Origin: DASQGA01 sp963722715
GTDB taxonomy: Bacteria > Actinomycetota > Thermoleophilia > Gaiellales > Gaiellaceae
Assembly: GCA_963722715.1 (NCBI GenBank)
Contig: CAVROA010000008.1
Location: 62,001-126,000 of the forward strand
Direction of reading: 5' to 3'
Length of the DNA stretch: 64,000 bases
The number at the start of each line of letters is the position of its first letter. Positions within the stretch are counted from its first letter, which is position 1. The notes below the pieces were generated by a model. The model saw only the letters and a list, made by a program, of their open reading frames with translations. It made no database searches and was not told the origin of the DNA. Below, piece after piece: positions 36,419 to 45,216 of the stretch. A program made the translations under genes and the position numbers.

Positions 36419-37183
36419 ATGCCCGAGAAGCCCCTCGTCGACGTCCGTCTCGTCGAAGCCACCGCCGTTCTCACATTCGAACGCGACGAGAAGCTGAACG
36501 CGATCTCGACCGATGTCGAGGCCGAGCTCGGGCAAGCGCTCGACTCGCCGCAGGTCGCCGGCAGCCGCTGCATCGTCTTCGCGGGAGCCGGTCGATCGTT
36601 CTCGGCCGGCGCCGACCTCTCAGAGCCGCGCGACGAGAGCCTCGCTGGGATCGAGGCCTACTACCGGGGATCCGGCGCCGTCTACGAGCGCATCGCCCGC
36701 CTGCCCCAGCCCTCGATCAGCGCCATTCACGGCTACTGCCTGGGTGGCGGGCTCGAGCTCGCGCTCGCGACGGACTTTCGGATTGCGGACGAGAGCGCAA
36801 TCTTCGGCTTGCCCGAGGTCGAGCTCGGCATCCTTCCGAGCTCCGGAGGAGCCCACCGGCTGGTCCGCTTGGTCGGGGCTGCGCGGGCCAAGGAGCTCAT
36901 GCTGATCAGGCCGCGCTTCTCCGCCTCCGAGGCACTCGCCTACAACGTCGTGACCGAGGTGGTGGCCGCGGGCAACGCGGTCGATAGGGCGTTGGAGCTC
37001 GGAGCGCGCATTGCTGAGCTTCCCGAGCCGGCGGTGACCGCGATCAAGGCGACAGCCGACCTGATGGTCGAGTCGTCGCGCGAGACATCCGTCCTCCTCG
37101 AACGTATTGCGTACGCTGCGCTCGCGCAGACAGACGAAGCCCGAGCCGCCGGCGAGCGCTGGGCTCGAAGGCACTCCGAGTAG
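36419..37183 (+). CDS. Enoyl-CoA hydratase/isomerase family protein
   Basis: Crotonase-fold enzyme of 254 residues. The oxyanion-hole segments are FSAGADLSE and IHGYCLGGGLELALATDFRI. Both catalytic glutamates of hydratases are at the expected places (GGGLELA and PEVELGILPSSGGAHRL), so hydratase activity is plausible. The C-terminal helical trimerisation part is present. It is monocistronic, convergent with the MOSC gene. The 223 bp upstream (36196-36418) contain no recognisable gene or clear promoter. Confidence 0.9.
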   Translation: MPEKPLVDVRLVEATAVLTFERDEKLNAISTDVEAELGQALDSPQVAGSRCIVFAGAGRSFSAGADLSEPRDESLAGIEAYYRGSGAVYERIARLPQPSISAIHGYCLGGGLELALATDFRIADESAIFGLPEVELGILPSSGGAHRLVRLVGAARAKELMLIRPRFSASEALAYNVVTEVVAAGNAVDRALELGARIAELPEPAVTAIKATADLMVESSRETSVLLERIAYAALAQTDEARAAGERWARRHSE

Positions 37184-37200
37184 CCGCCCGACGGACCGCG

Positions 37201-37968
37201 CTAAGCGTCTTCGAGCGTGTCGCCGACGCGCACGACCCCAGGCTCCTCGACGTCCGCATACATACCGAAGTCGATCTCCTTGCCGTCACGCAGGCCTCGG
37301 TAGGCCTTGATCTCCCTCAGCGAATCGAAGTCGCGGAAGCCCAAGTCAGGGTCCCGGGTGGTGACCACGCAGCGGGGGACCGGGCCCCCGACCCGGATCA
37401 CGGCCGAGCCGACGCGAAATCGGCGCCCTTCCCAGGTGTCCTCCTCGTGTGGCTCGCAACCTTCGAGGGTCAGGAGCATCCGAAACCGGCGTCCGTCCAC
37501 GTCACCGTTGGTGCCCGCCTGACGTCCCAGCTCCGCGACGGAAGCCTCCGAGAGAAGCGTCACCACGCGCACGTCGAACGCGCCGCCCCGGTCGGACGTC
37601 CGGACAAGCCGCACGGGCTTCCCGATGTAGTCGGTGTAGGCCTGTGCGAACGGGCCGACGACGAGCTGGGCATCCACCGGCCGGCCCCAGAAGTCCACCT
37701 GCAGCCTCTCATCGCCGAGCGCGACTGTGTCTTCGACGACACTCCCGTCCGGAAAGTGGAGCGCCAGGCGCTCCGGGTCGGCCTGGTACTCGCTACGCAC
37801 CTGCACGAGGGGCCCATGCCTCGTGCATCCGAACAAGCGGCCCGTGGCATCCACGAGGAAGAACTCTCGGTTTCCGGGGACCCCGTACCGCTCGAGCCGG
37901 ACCTCCTCCGGGTGATGGAGCGCGGAGCCCTTGACGGGAGTGGTCGAGAGCCTCGACACGGTGGGCAT
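37201..37968 (-). CDS. MOSC domain-containing protein
   Basis: A 255-residue protein with an N-terminal MOSC beta-barrel domain (RYGVPGNREFFLVDATGRLF) and a C-terminal MOSC domain ending VPRCVVTTRDPDLGFRDFDS and MYADVEEPGVVRVGD. The conserved cysteine in PRCVVTTRDP is the presumed molybdenum ligand. MOSC proteins are molybdoenzymes or sulfur carriers (mARC/YcbX-like); the reaction here is unknown. I chose the ATG at 37968 because the sequence before it is not conserved. It lies downstream of the SDR and 2-hydroxyacid dehydrogenase genes on the same strand. Confidence 0.85.
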   Translation of the reverse strand: MPTVSRLSTTPVKGSALHHPEEVRLERYGVPGNREFFLVDATGRLFGCTRHGPLVQVRSEYQADPERLALHFPDGSVVEDTVALGDERLQVDFWGRPVDAQLVVGPFAQAYTDYIGKPVRLVRTSDRGGAFDVRVVTLLSEASVAELGRQAGTNGDVDGRRFRMLLTLEGCEPHEEDTWEGRRFRVGSAVIRVGGPVPRCVVTTRDPDLGFRDFDSLREIKAYRGLRDGKEIDFGMYADVEEPGVVRVGDTLEDA

Positions 37969-37982
37969 GGACGGAAGCCTAC

Positions 37983-38774
37983 TCACGAGCGTGGCGGCGG
38001 GAACCCATGCCCCCAGGCATCCGTGCCACCGTCCACCACCACCGTCGTGCCTGTCACGTACGAGCCGCCCTCGGAAGCGAGGAACGCGATAACTGACGCG
38101 ACTTCGTCCGGGCGCCCCAGGCGGCCCAGGGGAATTCCCTCCTCCCAGCCTGCGATGCGTTCGGCGCCGTACCCCTCGAGGCCCTCGGTCATGATCGTTC
38201 CGGGCGACACGCACACGGCGCGGATCCCGTACCGGCTCCACTCCGAGGCGAGGCCGCTTGCCAGGTTCTCGACCGCGGCCCGGGCTGCGGCAGCATGAGC
38301 CATGCCCGGCACGCCGCGCCGAGGGCTGAAGCCCACGAAGACGACGACGCCACTCCGCTCAGGGATCATCGAGCGGGTCGCGACCTCGCGCGTCACGTTC
38401 CAGGCGGCGTCGACTGCGAGCCGGTGGACGGCCCGCCAGCCGCCGGCAGAGATCTCCTCCGCCGGCGCAATGAACTGGCCACCGGCGTTGTTGACGAGGA
38501 TGTCGATCTTCCCGTAGCGCTCGAGTGTCTGGGCGACGAGCGTCTCGACCTGATCCTGCTCGCGGACGTCCGTCGGGAGCGCGAGGCATTGCCCCCCGAG
38601 CGCCTCGACCTCCTTCGCCACTGCGGCGAGCGGCTCGGGTCGGCGCCCGCAGATCGCGACGCGCGCACCCGTCCGTGCCAGCTCGAGCGCGGTAGCGCGG
38701 CCGATTCCAGTGCCGCCGCCCGTGACGAGGGCGACGCTGCCCGCGTTCGCCTCTTGATTCAGCACCGAAGTCAC
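37983..38774 (-). CDS. SDR family oxidoreductase with altered active site
   Basis: Short-chain dehydrogenase fold, 263 residues. It has the cofactor motif VTGGGTGIGRATALELA, NADP-type Arg residues (CGRRPEP), NNAGGQF and the C-terminal VTGTTVVVDGGTDAWG. The usual Tyr-x3-Lys is missing: at that place the protein has GMAHAAAARAAVENLASGLA (no Tyr, Arg instead of Lys). This pattern recurs in the enoyl-CoA-reductase-like SDR subgroup, which uses other residues, so acyl-CoA substrates are plausible. It overlaps the 2-hydroxyacid dehydrogenase gene by four bases. Confidence 0.85.
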   Translation of the reverse strand: MTSVLNQEANAGSVALVTGGGTGIGRATALELARTGARVAICGRRPEPLAAVAKEVEALGGQCLALPTDVREQDQVETLVAQTLERYGKIDILVNNAGGQFIAPAEEISAGGWRAVHRLAVDAAWNVTREVATRSMIPERSGVVVFVGFSPRRGVPGMAHAAAARAAVENLASGLASEWSRYGIRAVCVSPGTIMTEGLEGYGAERIAGWEEGIPLGRLGRPDEVASVIAFLASEGGSYVTGTTVVVDGGTDAWGHGFPPPRS

Positions 38775-39703
38775 GGCATCACCACAGCGTCGTTCGGCTC
38801 CCGCCCTTCGAGGACGTCAAGGACGGCAAGCGCCGGGCGCCGGTAGACCTCGCGCTCGGTCTTCTCGCTGTACCAGGCGGCATGCGGGGTGAGGATAAGC
38901 CGAGGCGCATCAGGGAGGCTTGCGGGCGGCTCCTCGGGGAGGACGTCGAAGGCCGCTCCGCCGAGCCGCCCGGAACGAAGGGCCTCCGCAAGTGCGTCCA
39001 TGTCGACGAGGTCGGCACGGGCCGTATTGAGGAGAAATGCGCCTGCCGGCATGAGGTCGAGCTCCCGCCTCCCGAGCAAGTGCCGTGTCGAGGGCGTGAG
39101 CGGAACGTGGAGGGTCACCGCGCGGCACGCCGCCAGCAGCTCGTCCAGCTCGGCAGCCCGCGCTCCGGTCTCCCGGATCGCGCCGGCTCCGACCACCGGG
39201 TCGCTCGCCCAGACCTCCATGCCGAGCGCGAGGGCGCGCTCGGTGACGGCGCGCCCGATTCTCCCCATCCCGACGATGCCGAGGCGGGTCCCACCGACCC
39301 TGCTCAGAACTCCTGCCGCCTGGTAGTCCCAATCACCACTCCAGACGTTGCGGTCGAGAACGACAATGCCGCGAAGAAGCGAGAGGAGCATCGCCACTGT
39401 GGACTCGGCCATCTCCTCGACGCAGTAGTCCGGCACGTTCGCGACCCTGACCCCGTGAGCCGCAGCCGCCTCGAGGTCGACATGGTCATACCCGACACTG
39501 CAGGTCGCGACGACGCGCAACGCGGGCAGGCGCTCGACGTCCTCTCGGTCGACGGGATAGTCGGGACCGACCAGGAGGCCGACGACGTCGTCGCCCTCCC
39601 AGGGCGCTTCCGCCTTCTCGATGCGAACGTCTGCCGGCGAGAGAATCTCGTGGAGGGTGTCGAGCGGAAAGCTCGGGTCGCAGACAAGGACGCGTCCTGG
39701 CAC
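38771..39703 (-). CDS. D-2-hydroxyacid dehydrogenase family protein (CtBP-like)
   Basis: NAD-dependent D-2-hydroxyacid dehydrogenase of 310 residues. It has VATCSVGYDHVDLEAAAAHG, the NAD motif GTRLGIVGMGRIGRAVTERA, the catalytic Arg in LLNTARADLVD, Glu in FDVLPEEPP and His in LILTPHAAWYSEKTE. The H-A-A-W-Y-S-E ending resembles the C-terminal-binding-protein/phosphoglycerate-dehydrogenase-like group. First gene of a three-gene minus-strand run with the SDR and MOSC genes. The substrate is unknown. Confidence 0.9.
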   Translation of the reverse strand: MPGRVLVCDPSFPLDTLHEILSPADVRIEKAEAPWEGDDVVGLLVGPDYPVDREDVERLPALRVVATCSVGYDHVDLEAAAAHGVRVANVPDYCVEEMAESTVAMLLSLLRGIVVLDRNVWSGDWDYQAAGVLSRVGGTRLGIVGMGRIGRAVTERALALGMEVWASDPVVGAGAIRETGARAAELDELLAACRAVTLHVPLTPSTRHLLGRRELDLMPAGAFLLNTARADLVDMDALAEALRSGRLGGAAFDVLPEEPPASLPDAPRLILTPHAAWYSEKTEREVYRRPALAVLDVLEGREPNDAVVMP

Positions 39704-39747
39704 GGGAGGAGGGGCTTATCATCCCGCCGGCCTCCCCGGCAACCCCC

Positions 39748-40149
39748 ATGCACGAGAAGCGAATCGAGATCCGTTGGCGTGACCAGGACGCGTACGGCCA
39801 CGTCAACAATGCCGTCTACCTGACCTTCCTCGAGGAGGTGCGCGATGCGTGGCTCGCGCGCACGCTCGGTGACGAGGGCGATCTTTGGGGCTACGTCGTC
39901 GCCCGGGTCGCCATCGACTTCCGGCGCGAGCTGAAGCAGGATGATGGCTACGTGATTGCCCGCTGCGAGCTCCAGTCGATCGGGACCTCGTCGGTCCGGA
40001 CGCGCGAACGTCTCGTCACGGGGGAGGGAACGCTCGCCGCCGAGGCGGAGGCCGTGCTCGTCGCGCGGAACCCGGACTCCGGCGCCTCGCGCCCGTTGAC
40101 GGCGCTCGAGCGTGCAGCTTTCGAGCGGGAAGCTGGGGCCGCTCCGTGA
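39748..40149 (+). CDS. Acyl-CoA thioesterase (4-hydroxybenzoyl-CoA thioesterase fold)
   Basis: A 133-residue hot-dog-fold thioesterase. The catalytic-loop motif IRWRDQDAYGHVNNAVYLTF and FLEEVRDAW match the YbgC/4HBT family, with the Asp of DAYGHVNN. It hydrolyses an acyl-CoA thioester of unknown chain type. Its stop overlaps the start of the flavoprotein gene (GTGA). It leads a run of thioesterase, dienoyl-CoA-reductase-like enzyme, M20 hydrolase and acyl-CoA dehydrogenase. Confidence 0.88.
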   Translation: MHEKRIEIRWRDQDAYGHVNNAVYLTFLEEVRDAWLARTLGDEGDLWGYVVARVAIDFRRELKQDDGYVIARCELQSIGTSSVRTRERLVTGEGTLAAEAEAVLVARNPDSGASRPLTALERAAFEREAGAAP

Positions 40150-42077
40150 GCCTCGAGCACCTCTTTGCCCCGCTCACGATCGGCCCAGCCGAGCTGGCGA
40201 ACCGCATCGTCTCGACCGCGCATCAGACGACCCTCGTCCACGAGCACCTGCCGACGGACGACTTCGTCGCCTACCACGAGGCGAGGGCTCGTGGCGGCAC
40301 GGGTCTCATCGTCCTCGAGGCGACCGCGGTCCACCCGCTCGGGCTTCTGACCTCGCACACCCTCGCCGGCTACCGGGACGAGATCCGCCCGGCCTACGAG
40401 CGTCTCGTGGACGCCATGCGTCCGTACGAGACGCGACTCTTTGTCCAGATCTTCCACGGGGGGCGGGAACAGATCGCGAGCCCGCCGCGCCCTCCGGCAG
40501 TCTCGTCCTCGGCGATCCCGAGCCAGCGCTTCAAGATCGAGCCGCGCGCCCTTCGCGAGGAGGAGATCGAGTCGATCGTGGCCGGCTACGCGCGGGCCGC
40601 GGGCCTCGCTTCGGAAGCGGGCCTGGACGGGGTCGAGATCTCCGCGGCACACGGCTATCTCCTGGCCCAGTTCTTCACCCCCGAGCTGAACCGCCGGACG
40701 GACGCCTGGGCCGAGCCCGCCGCCCTTCTCCTCGCCGTCCTCCAGGCCGTACGCGAGACCGCGGGGAAGATTGCCATCGGCGTCCGCCTCTCGGGCGAGT
40801 CGGAGGCAGCGCGGGCCGTCGTCGGAGAGCTGAAGGGACGCGTCGACTTCGTCCATGTCGCCCTCGGCGATTCCTCCACGTACCGAGGCTCGGTAGGCAT
40901 CGTCCCACCGCCTCCAACGATCGAGAACGCGATCGCCGAATGGACCGAGCCTTTCCGGATCGGAGTGCCGCTGGTCGCGACGTCGCGGATCGTCGACCCG
41001 GTCGAAGCCGATCGGTTGATCGAAGAGGGGCGAACAGACGCGGTGGGAATGAACCGGGCGCTGATCACGGACCCGGACATGCCCCGGAAAGCACGGGAGG
41101 GCCGGACGGACGAGGTCATGCGCTGCCTGGCTTGCAACGCCTGCATCGCCCACTATCACGCGGCCACCCCGATCGCGTGCACGCAGAACCCGCGCACCGG
41201 ACGGGAGTTGACGCTGTCTCGACCCGAGCCGGCCGCCGAGCCGCGACGGATCGTCGTCGTCGGAGCGGGACCTGCCGGGCTCGCAGCCGCCGTGGAGGCA
41301 GGCGCCGCGGGACATGACGTGGTGCTGCTCGAGCGGCGGCACAAGATCGGTGGACAGATCGCGCTCGCGGGCTCGGCGCCCGGGCACGCTGAGCTCGCCT
41401 GGGCGCTCAGGAGAAACTACGACGGCCTGCTCGAGCGGGCAGGAGTCGACCTGCGGCTCGACGAGGAGGCAGACGCGGACTCCGTTGCTGCGCTCGACCC
41501 TGACGCGGTCGTCGTGGCGACCGGGGCCCTTCCTTACGACCCACCCCTGGAGCTGGGTGACATGGAGGTGCTCCAGGCCTGGGACGTCCTGCTCGGGCCG
41601 GTGCCGCAGGGTCGGCGGGTCGTGATCGCGGACTGGGGAGGCGACCCTGCCGGGATCGACTGCGCCGAGCTCCTCGACCGGGCCGGAAACAACGTCACGC
41701 TTGCCGTCGCGTCGATCGCGGTGGCCGACTCGATGCACCAGTACCAGCGGAACCTCTACCTGGCCCGGCTCTACCGGGCGGGCGTCCAGCTCGAGCCCCA
41801 TCTGGAGCTGACCGGTGCCCGCCGCGGAGCGGTCGAGTTTCGGAACCTCTTCGCCCGGGAGCTCGAGAGCGAGCTGCCTGCTGACGTCCTCGTGCTCGCG
41901 CTCGGTCGCGTTCCCGCGAGCGGGCTCGCCGAGGCCCTGACCGCGCGCGGGCTCCACGTCGAGGAGGCTGGTGACGTCCTCTCCCCGCGATCGGCCGAGG
42001 AGGCGATCCTCGAGGGAACGCTCTCCGCCCGGCGGGCGCTCGAGCGTGCCGACGCGGCCAGTGCGGTCGCGTCCTAG
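40146..42077 (+). CDS. NADH:flavin oxidoreductase / 2,4-dienoyl-CoA reductase-like iron-sulfur flavoprotein
   Basis: A 643-residue multidomain enzyme with an N-terminal Old Yellow Enzyme barrel (LFAPLTIGPAELANRIVSTA, then AAHGYLLAQFFTPELNRRTD). A 4Fe-4S loop CLACNACIAHYHAATPIACT follows, then FAD/NAD-type Rossmann domains (VVVGAGPAGLAAAVEAGAAG). The order matches FadH-type dienoyl-CoA reductases and relatives used on other unsaturated or N-methylated substrates. It has no FMN-linking cysteine like the flavoprotein at 25036. The GTG start overlaps the thioesterase stop. The substrate is inferred only from context. Confidence 0.87.
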   Translation: MSLEHLFAPLTIGPAELANRIVSTAHQTTLVHEHLPTDDFVAYHEARARGGTGLIVLEATAVHPLGLLTSHTLAGYRDEIRPAYERLVDAMRPYETRLFVQIFHGGREQIASPPRPPAVSSSAIPSQRFKIEPRALREEEIESIVAGYARAAGLASEAGLDGVEISAAHGYLLAQFFTPELNRRTDAWAEPAALLLAVLQAVRETAGKIAIGVRLSGESEAARAVVGELKGRVDFVHVALGDSSTYRGSVGIVPPPPTIENAIAEWTEPFRIGVPLVATSRIVDPVEADRLIEEGRTDAVGMNRALITDPDMPRKAREGRTDEVMRCLACNACIAHYHAATPIACTQNPRTGRELTLSRPEPAAEPRRIVVVGAGPAGLAAAVEAGAAGHDVVLLERRHKIGGQIALAGSAPGHAELAWALRRNYDGLLERAGVDLRLDEEADADSVAALDPDAVVVATGALPYDPPLELGDMEVLQAWDVLLGPVPQGRRVVIADWGGDPAGIDCAELLDRAGNNVTLAVASIAVADSMHQYQRNLYLARLYRAGVQLEPHLELTGARRGAVEFRNLFARELESELPADVLVLALGRVPASGLAEALTARGLHVEEAGDVLSPRSAEEAILEGTLSARRALERADAASAVAS

Positions 42078-42088
42078 GATCGGACGCC

Positions 42089-43402
42089 GTGGCCCTGAGC
42101 GATCGAGAACAGGGGATCGTCGATGCGCTCGCAAGCCGTCGCGACGATCTCGTCGCGCTCACCGCGGAGCTGGTCGGCTTCGACACCACGGCCCGAAAGG
42201 TGGAGGACCCGCCGCGCCAGGAGGTTGCCCTCCAGGAGCACCTTGGTGCGCGGCTTCGGTCGGCAGGAGCGGAAGTGGAGATCTGGGAGCCCGATCCCGC
42301 AGACCTCGCCGGCCACCCTCTTCTTCCTGAAGGCCTCGGGTTCGAGGGCCGGCCCCAGCTCGTCGCCCGGTTCAAAGGGACCGGAGAGGGCAGAAGCCTG
42401 CTCCTGAACGGGCACATCGACGCCGTCTCCGCCGAGCCCCGGGACCGCTGGACAAGCGACCCGCTGCGGGCCGAGGTGCGGGACGGGATGCTCTTCGGCC
42501 GCGGTGCCTCGGACATGAAGGGCGGCCTCGCGTCCATGGTGGTCGCGGCCGAAACGCTGGCGGCGGAGGGGATCGCCCTCGCAGGCGACCTCGTCGTCAA
42601 CACGATCACGGACGAGGAGTCATCGGGAGCGGGCGGCGCCGCGTCGGTCGTTCACGGAGTGCGCGCCGACGCAGGCATCGTCACCGAGCCCACCGGCTTC
42701 GACGTCTGGGTCGCCTGCCGCGGATCTTCCTATGCGGAGATCGAGGTTCCCGGGCGGCCCGGCCACGCGGAGGTCGCGCAGCGACACTGGCGCGAAGGCG
42801 GGGCGGTGAACGCGATCGAGAAGGGGATGCTGGTCGTGGAGGCGATCCAGAAGCTGCGCGTCCATTGGCGCGAGCGCGACGACTTCACGCACCCGTACCT
42901 CTCGCCTCCGGACGTCGTCCCGACGATCGCGACCGCGGGCGAGTGGGCGGTGACGTATCCAGCGTCGTTTCGACTCACCTGCGGGGCGCTCTACCTGCCC
43001 GTTCAGGGCGACGAGGGCGGCTGGGGCTCCGGGGTGGAGAAGGAGGTCACAGAGTGGATCCTCGCTGCGACCTCCGAGGACGATTGGCTCGAGGAGAATC
43101 CACCCTCGTTCCGCTGGTCGACCGGCGTCATGGCGATGGAGATTCCCGAGGACAGCCCGATCGTCTCAGCCCTCTCGGGCGCTCGCGACGCGGTGGGCCG
43201 TCAGGGATCTCTCGCCGGGCTCGACTCCTGGTACGACGGTGCCACCTACACCGTCTACGGAGACACGCCCTCGGTCGGCTTCGGCACCGGTGGATTCGAG
43301 ACGGCCCACGCGATTGACGAGCACGTCCCGGTCGACGACCTCGTAGCCTGTGCACAGGCCGTGGCGATCGCGGCGATGCGATTCTGCGAGGAGAGCCGTT
43401 GA
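42089..43402 (+). CDS. M20 family metallohydrolase (ArgE/DapE/ACY1-like)
   Basis: A 437-residue amidohydrolase/peptidase. The first zinc ligands are in LLLNGHIDAVSAEP, and the bridging Asp in LFGRGASDMKGGLASMV. The catalytic Glu pair is in TITDEESSGAGGA, and further ligands in GIVTEPTGFDVW and near the C-terminus (GFETAHAIDEHVP). The dimerisation domain lies between. It removes an N-acyl group or hydrolyses a peptide-like bond; the substrate is unknown. Cytoplasmic. Its stop overlaps the acyl-CoA dehydrogenase TTG start. Confidence 0.87.
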   Translation: MALSDREQGIVDALASRRDDLVALTAELVGFDTTARKVEDPPRQEVALQEHLGARLRSAGAEVEIWEPDPADLAGHPLLPEGLGFEGRPQLVARFKGTGEGRSLLLNGHIDAVSAEPRDRWTSDPLRAEVRDGMLFGRGASDMKGGLASMVVAAETLAAEGIALAGDLVVNTITDEESSGAGGAASVVHGVRADAGIVTEPTGFDVWVACRGSSYAEIEVPGRPGHAEVAQRHWREGGAVNAIEKGMLVVEAIQKLRVHWRERDDFTHPYLSPPDVVPTIATAGEWAVTYPASFRLTCGALYLPVQGDEGGWGSGVEKEVTEWILAATSEDDWLEENPPSFRWSTGVMAMEIPEDSPIVSALSGARDAVGRQGSLAGLDSWYDGATYTVYGDTPSVGFGTGGFETAHAIDEHVPVDDLVACAQAVAIAAMRFCEESR

Positions 43403-44565
43403 TCCCGACCATTCCCGAGCTGCCAGCGGACATCTGCGAGCTGAAGGCCCGCGCCGCCCGCTTCGTCGAAGAGGAGATCTATCCCGTCGAGGCGCGTGTT
43501 GCGGAGCAAGGCGACTTCGACCAGGCCGAGATCGCAGCGCTGAAGCAAAAGGCCCGAGACGCCGGTTTCGACAACCTGAACGTGCCCCCGGAGCACGGCG
43601 GCGGAGGGTGCTCGATGCTGGCGCAGACGGCGCTCGAGGAGGAGGCCGGAAAGGCCACGAACGGGCTCGGCTTCGTCGTCGCCGAGCGCGGGCCGGTCGA
43701 GCTCCTCGAGATCGTGAGCCCGGAGCAGCTCGAGCGCTATGTCCTGCCCGTCTTCCGACACGAGCGCCAGGAAGCGTGGGCGGTGACCGAGCCGGGCGCG
43801 GGGTCGGATGTCTCCGCGATCGAGGCCACGGCCGTCCGGGACGGCGACGAATGGGTGCTGAACGGCGAGAAGTGGTTCGTCACCGGTGGCGAAAAGGCGG
43901 ACTTCTACCTCGTCCTCGCAGTCGCCGAGGGAGAGCAGACGCTCTTCTTCGTCGACCGGGACACACCCGGCTGCGAAGTCCTGCGAACGCCCAGGTTCAT
44001 GCACGACCCGTACCTCTACAAGCACCTCGAGCTCGGCTTCCGCGACTGCCGGGTGCCGGACGGGAATCGCGTGCCGACCGGCGGGAACGAGGGCGCGAAG
44101 AAGTGGTTCGTCGTCGAGCGGCTCATGATCGCCGCCCGCTGCTGCGGCGCCGTGCAGCGCCTGATCGACGAGTCCACAGCCTGGTCGCAGGAGCGCCAGG
44201 CTTTCGGTGGCCCGATCGCCGACCTCCAGGCGATCCAGTTCATGCTCGCGGACTCGCTGACGGAGCTTCTGGCTGCGCGGCTCCTCACCTATCACGCAGC
44301 CCACGCCTTCGATTCGGAGCCCGACCCGAAGATCGTGCACGGGAAGGTCGCGATGGCCAAGCTCTTCGCCTCCGAGATGGCCGGCCGGGTGGCCGACCGC
44401 GCCGTCCAGATCTTCGGCGGTCGGGGCTACATGACCGAGTACCCGGCCGAGCGCCACTTCCGTGAGCTTCGCGTCGACCGGATCTGGGAAGGCACGAGCG
44501 AGATCCAGCGCGTCATCGTCGCGCGCGGGCTCCTCAAGCGCGGCCGAGCTGCGTACGACCGCTGA
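43399..44565 (+). CDS. Acyl-CoA dehydrogenase family protein
   Basis: FAD-dependent acyl-CoA dehydrogenase of 388 residues. FAD and substrate segments are AWAVTEPGAGSDVSAIEATA and NGEKWFVTGGEKADF. Near the C-terminus are IFGGRGYMTEYPAERHFREL and the catalytic base Glu in VDRIWEGTSEIQRVI. The TTG start overlaps the M20 stop (TTGA), indicating coupling. Electrons would go to ETF. It ends 32 bp inside the convergent TetR gene. Confidence 0.92.
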   Translation: MIPTIPELPADICELKARAARFVEEEIYPVEARVAEQGDFDQAEIAALKQKARDAGFDNLNVPPEHGGGGCSMLAQTALEEEAGKATNGLGFVVAERGPVELLEIVSPEQLERYVLPVFRHERQEAWAVTEPGAGSDVSAIEATAVRDGDEWVLNGEKWFVTGGEKADFYLVLAVAEGEQTLFFVDRDTPGCEVLRTPRFMHDPYLYKHLELGFRDCRVPDGNRVPTGGNEGAKKWFVVERLMIAARCCGAVQRLIDESTAWSQERQAFGGPIADLQAIQFMLADSLTELLAARLLTYHAAHAFDSEPDPKIVHGKVAMAKLFASEMAGRVADRAVQIFGGRGYMTEYPAERHFRELRVDRIWEGTSEIQRVIVARGLLKRGRAAYDR

Positions 44566-45137
44566 GCTCGAGCTCGATCGACTGCTCGATCAACGCTGCG
44601 GCGCGCTCGCGGGGAAGCAAGCCGAGTAGAAGCTGCGAGCCGATCCCGTCGACGACGGCCGCCAGCCTGGCTCCAGCCTCCTCGGGATCGACGCCCGCGG
44701 GGATCGACCCGTCCTCGCGTCCCTGCTCGACGAGATCGACGATGAACGCGATCCACCGGCGGTAGGCCTCCTCGATCGCCGGCCGCATGTCCGGATCAAA
44801 GAGCGAGCTCGACCACATCTCGTTCCAGAGCACCCAGTTCTCCTGGAAGACCACGTCGTCCTCGACATAGAGATGCAAGAACCTCCGTAACCGCTCGGCT
44901 CCGCTCGGGAGGCCCTCCAGCTCGGTGCCAGCGTGCTCGTATACCCGGGCCTCGGCATGGGCGAAGGCGCGCGCGAGAAGCTCTGCTCGCGTCTCGAAGT
45001 AGTAGTGAAGGAGCGCATTCGAGACGCCCGCCTCGCGGGCGACGTGGCTCATCCGAAGGCCATGGGCACCGCTTTTCGCAACAACGCGGCAGGAGGCGTC
45101 GAGCAGGTCGGTTGTTCTATCAGCTGGTCGCCGGCAT
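44534..45137 (-). CDS. TetR family transcriptional regulator (one-base indel near its start)
   Basis: TetR-type repressor. The clean frame starts at the ATG 45052 and gives 172 residues beginning MSHVAREAGVSNALLHYYFE, which lacks helix 1 of the HTH. The missing part, DRTTDLLDASCRVVAKSGAH followed by GLR, is present in frame upstream. It joins to an ATG at 45137 (MPATS) only if one extra base near 45127 is removed. I therefore annotate the gene from 45137. The C-terminal domain has LWNEMWSSSLFDPDMRPAIE and LLGLLPRERAAALIEQSIE. It is divergent from the cupin/Rieske genes, with a perfect palindrome between, so it probably regulates them. Confidence 0.8.
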
Positions 45138-45147
45138 GGTCAGTTTC

Positions 45148-45177
45148 TTGACACCCGTTCCTCCGACAGCGTACCCT
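45148..45177 (+). promoter_or_regulatory. Predicted promoter of the cupin-Rieske genes
   Basis: TTGACA (45148-45153) is a consensus -35. TACCCT (45172-45177), 18 bases on, is a plausible -10 that abuts the palindromic operator. Confidence 0.5.
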
Positions 45178-45194
45178 GACTGACCGGTCAGTCA
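45177..45194. promoter_or_regulatory. Perfect 18-bp palindrome, TetR-type operator
   Basis: TGACTGACCGGTCAGTCA reads identically on both strands. It lies between the predicted -10 and the ribosome-binding site (GGGAGGAGG, ending 45208) of the cupin gene. The divergent TetR gene starts 40 bp away. TGACYGRCCGGTCRGTCA-like sites are typical of TetR-family repressors of acyl or aromatic catabolism. Confidence 0.8.
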
Positions 45195-45216
45195 ACTGTG
45201 GGAGGAGGCAAGGCCC

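Noticed and set aside
45119..45130. TGA/TAG codons near the TetR start as possible recoding (selenocysteine or read-through)
   Set aside because: The conserved text resumes in a different frame, so a one-base indel explains it. No SECIS-like element or Cys position is involved.
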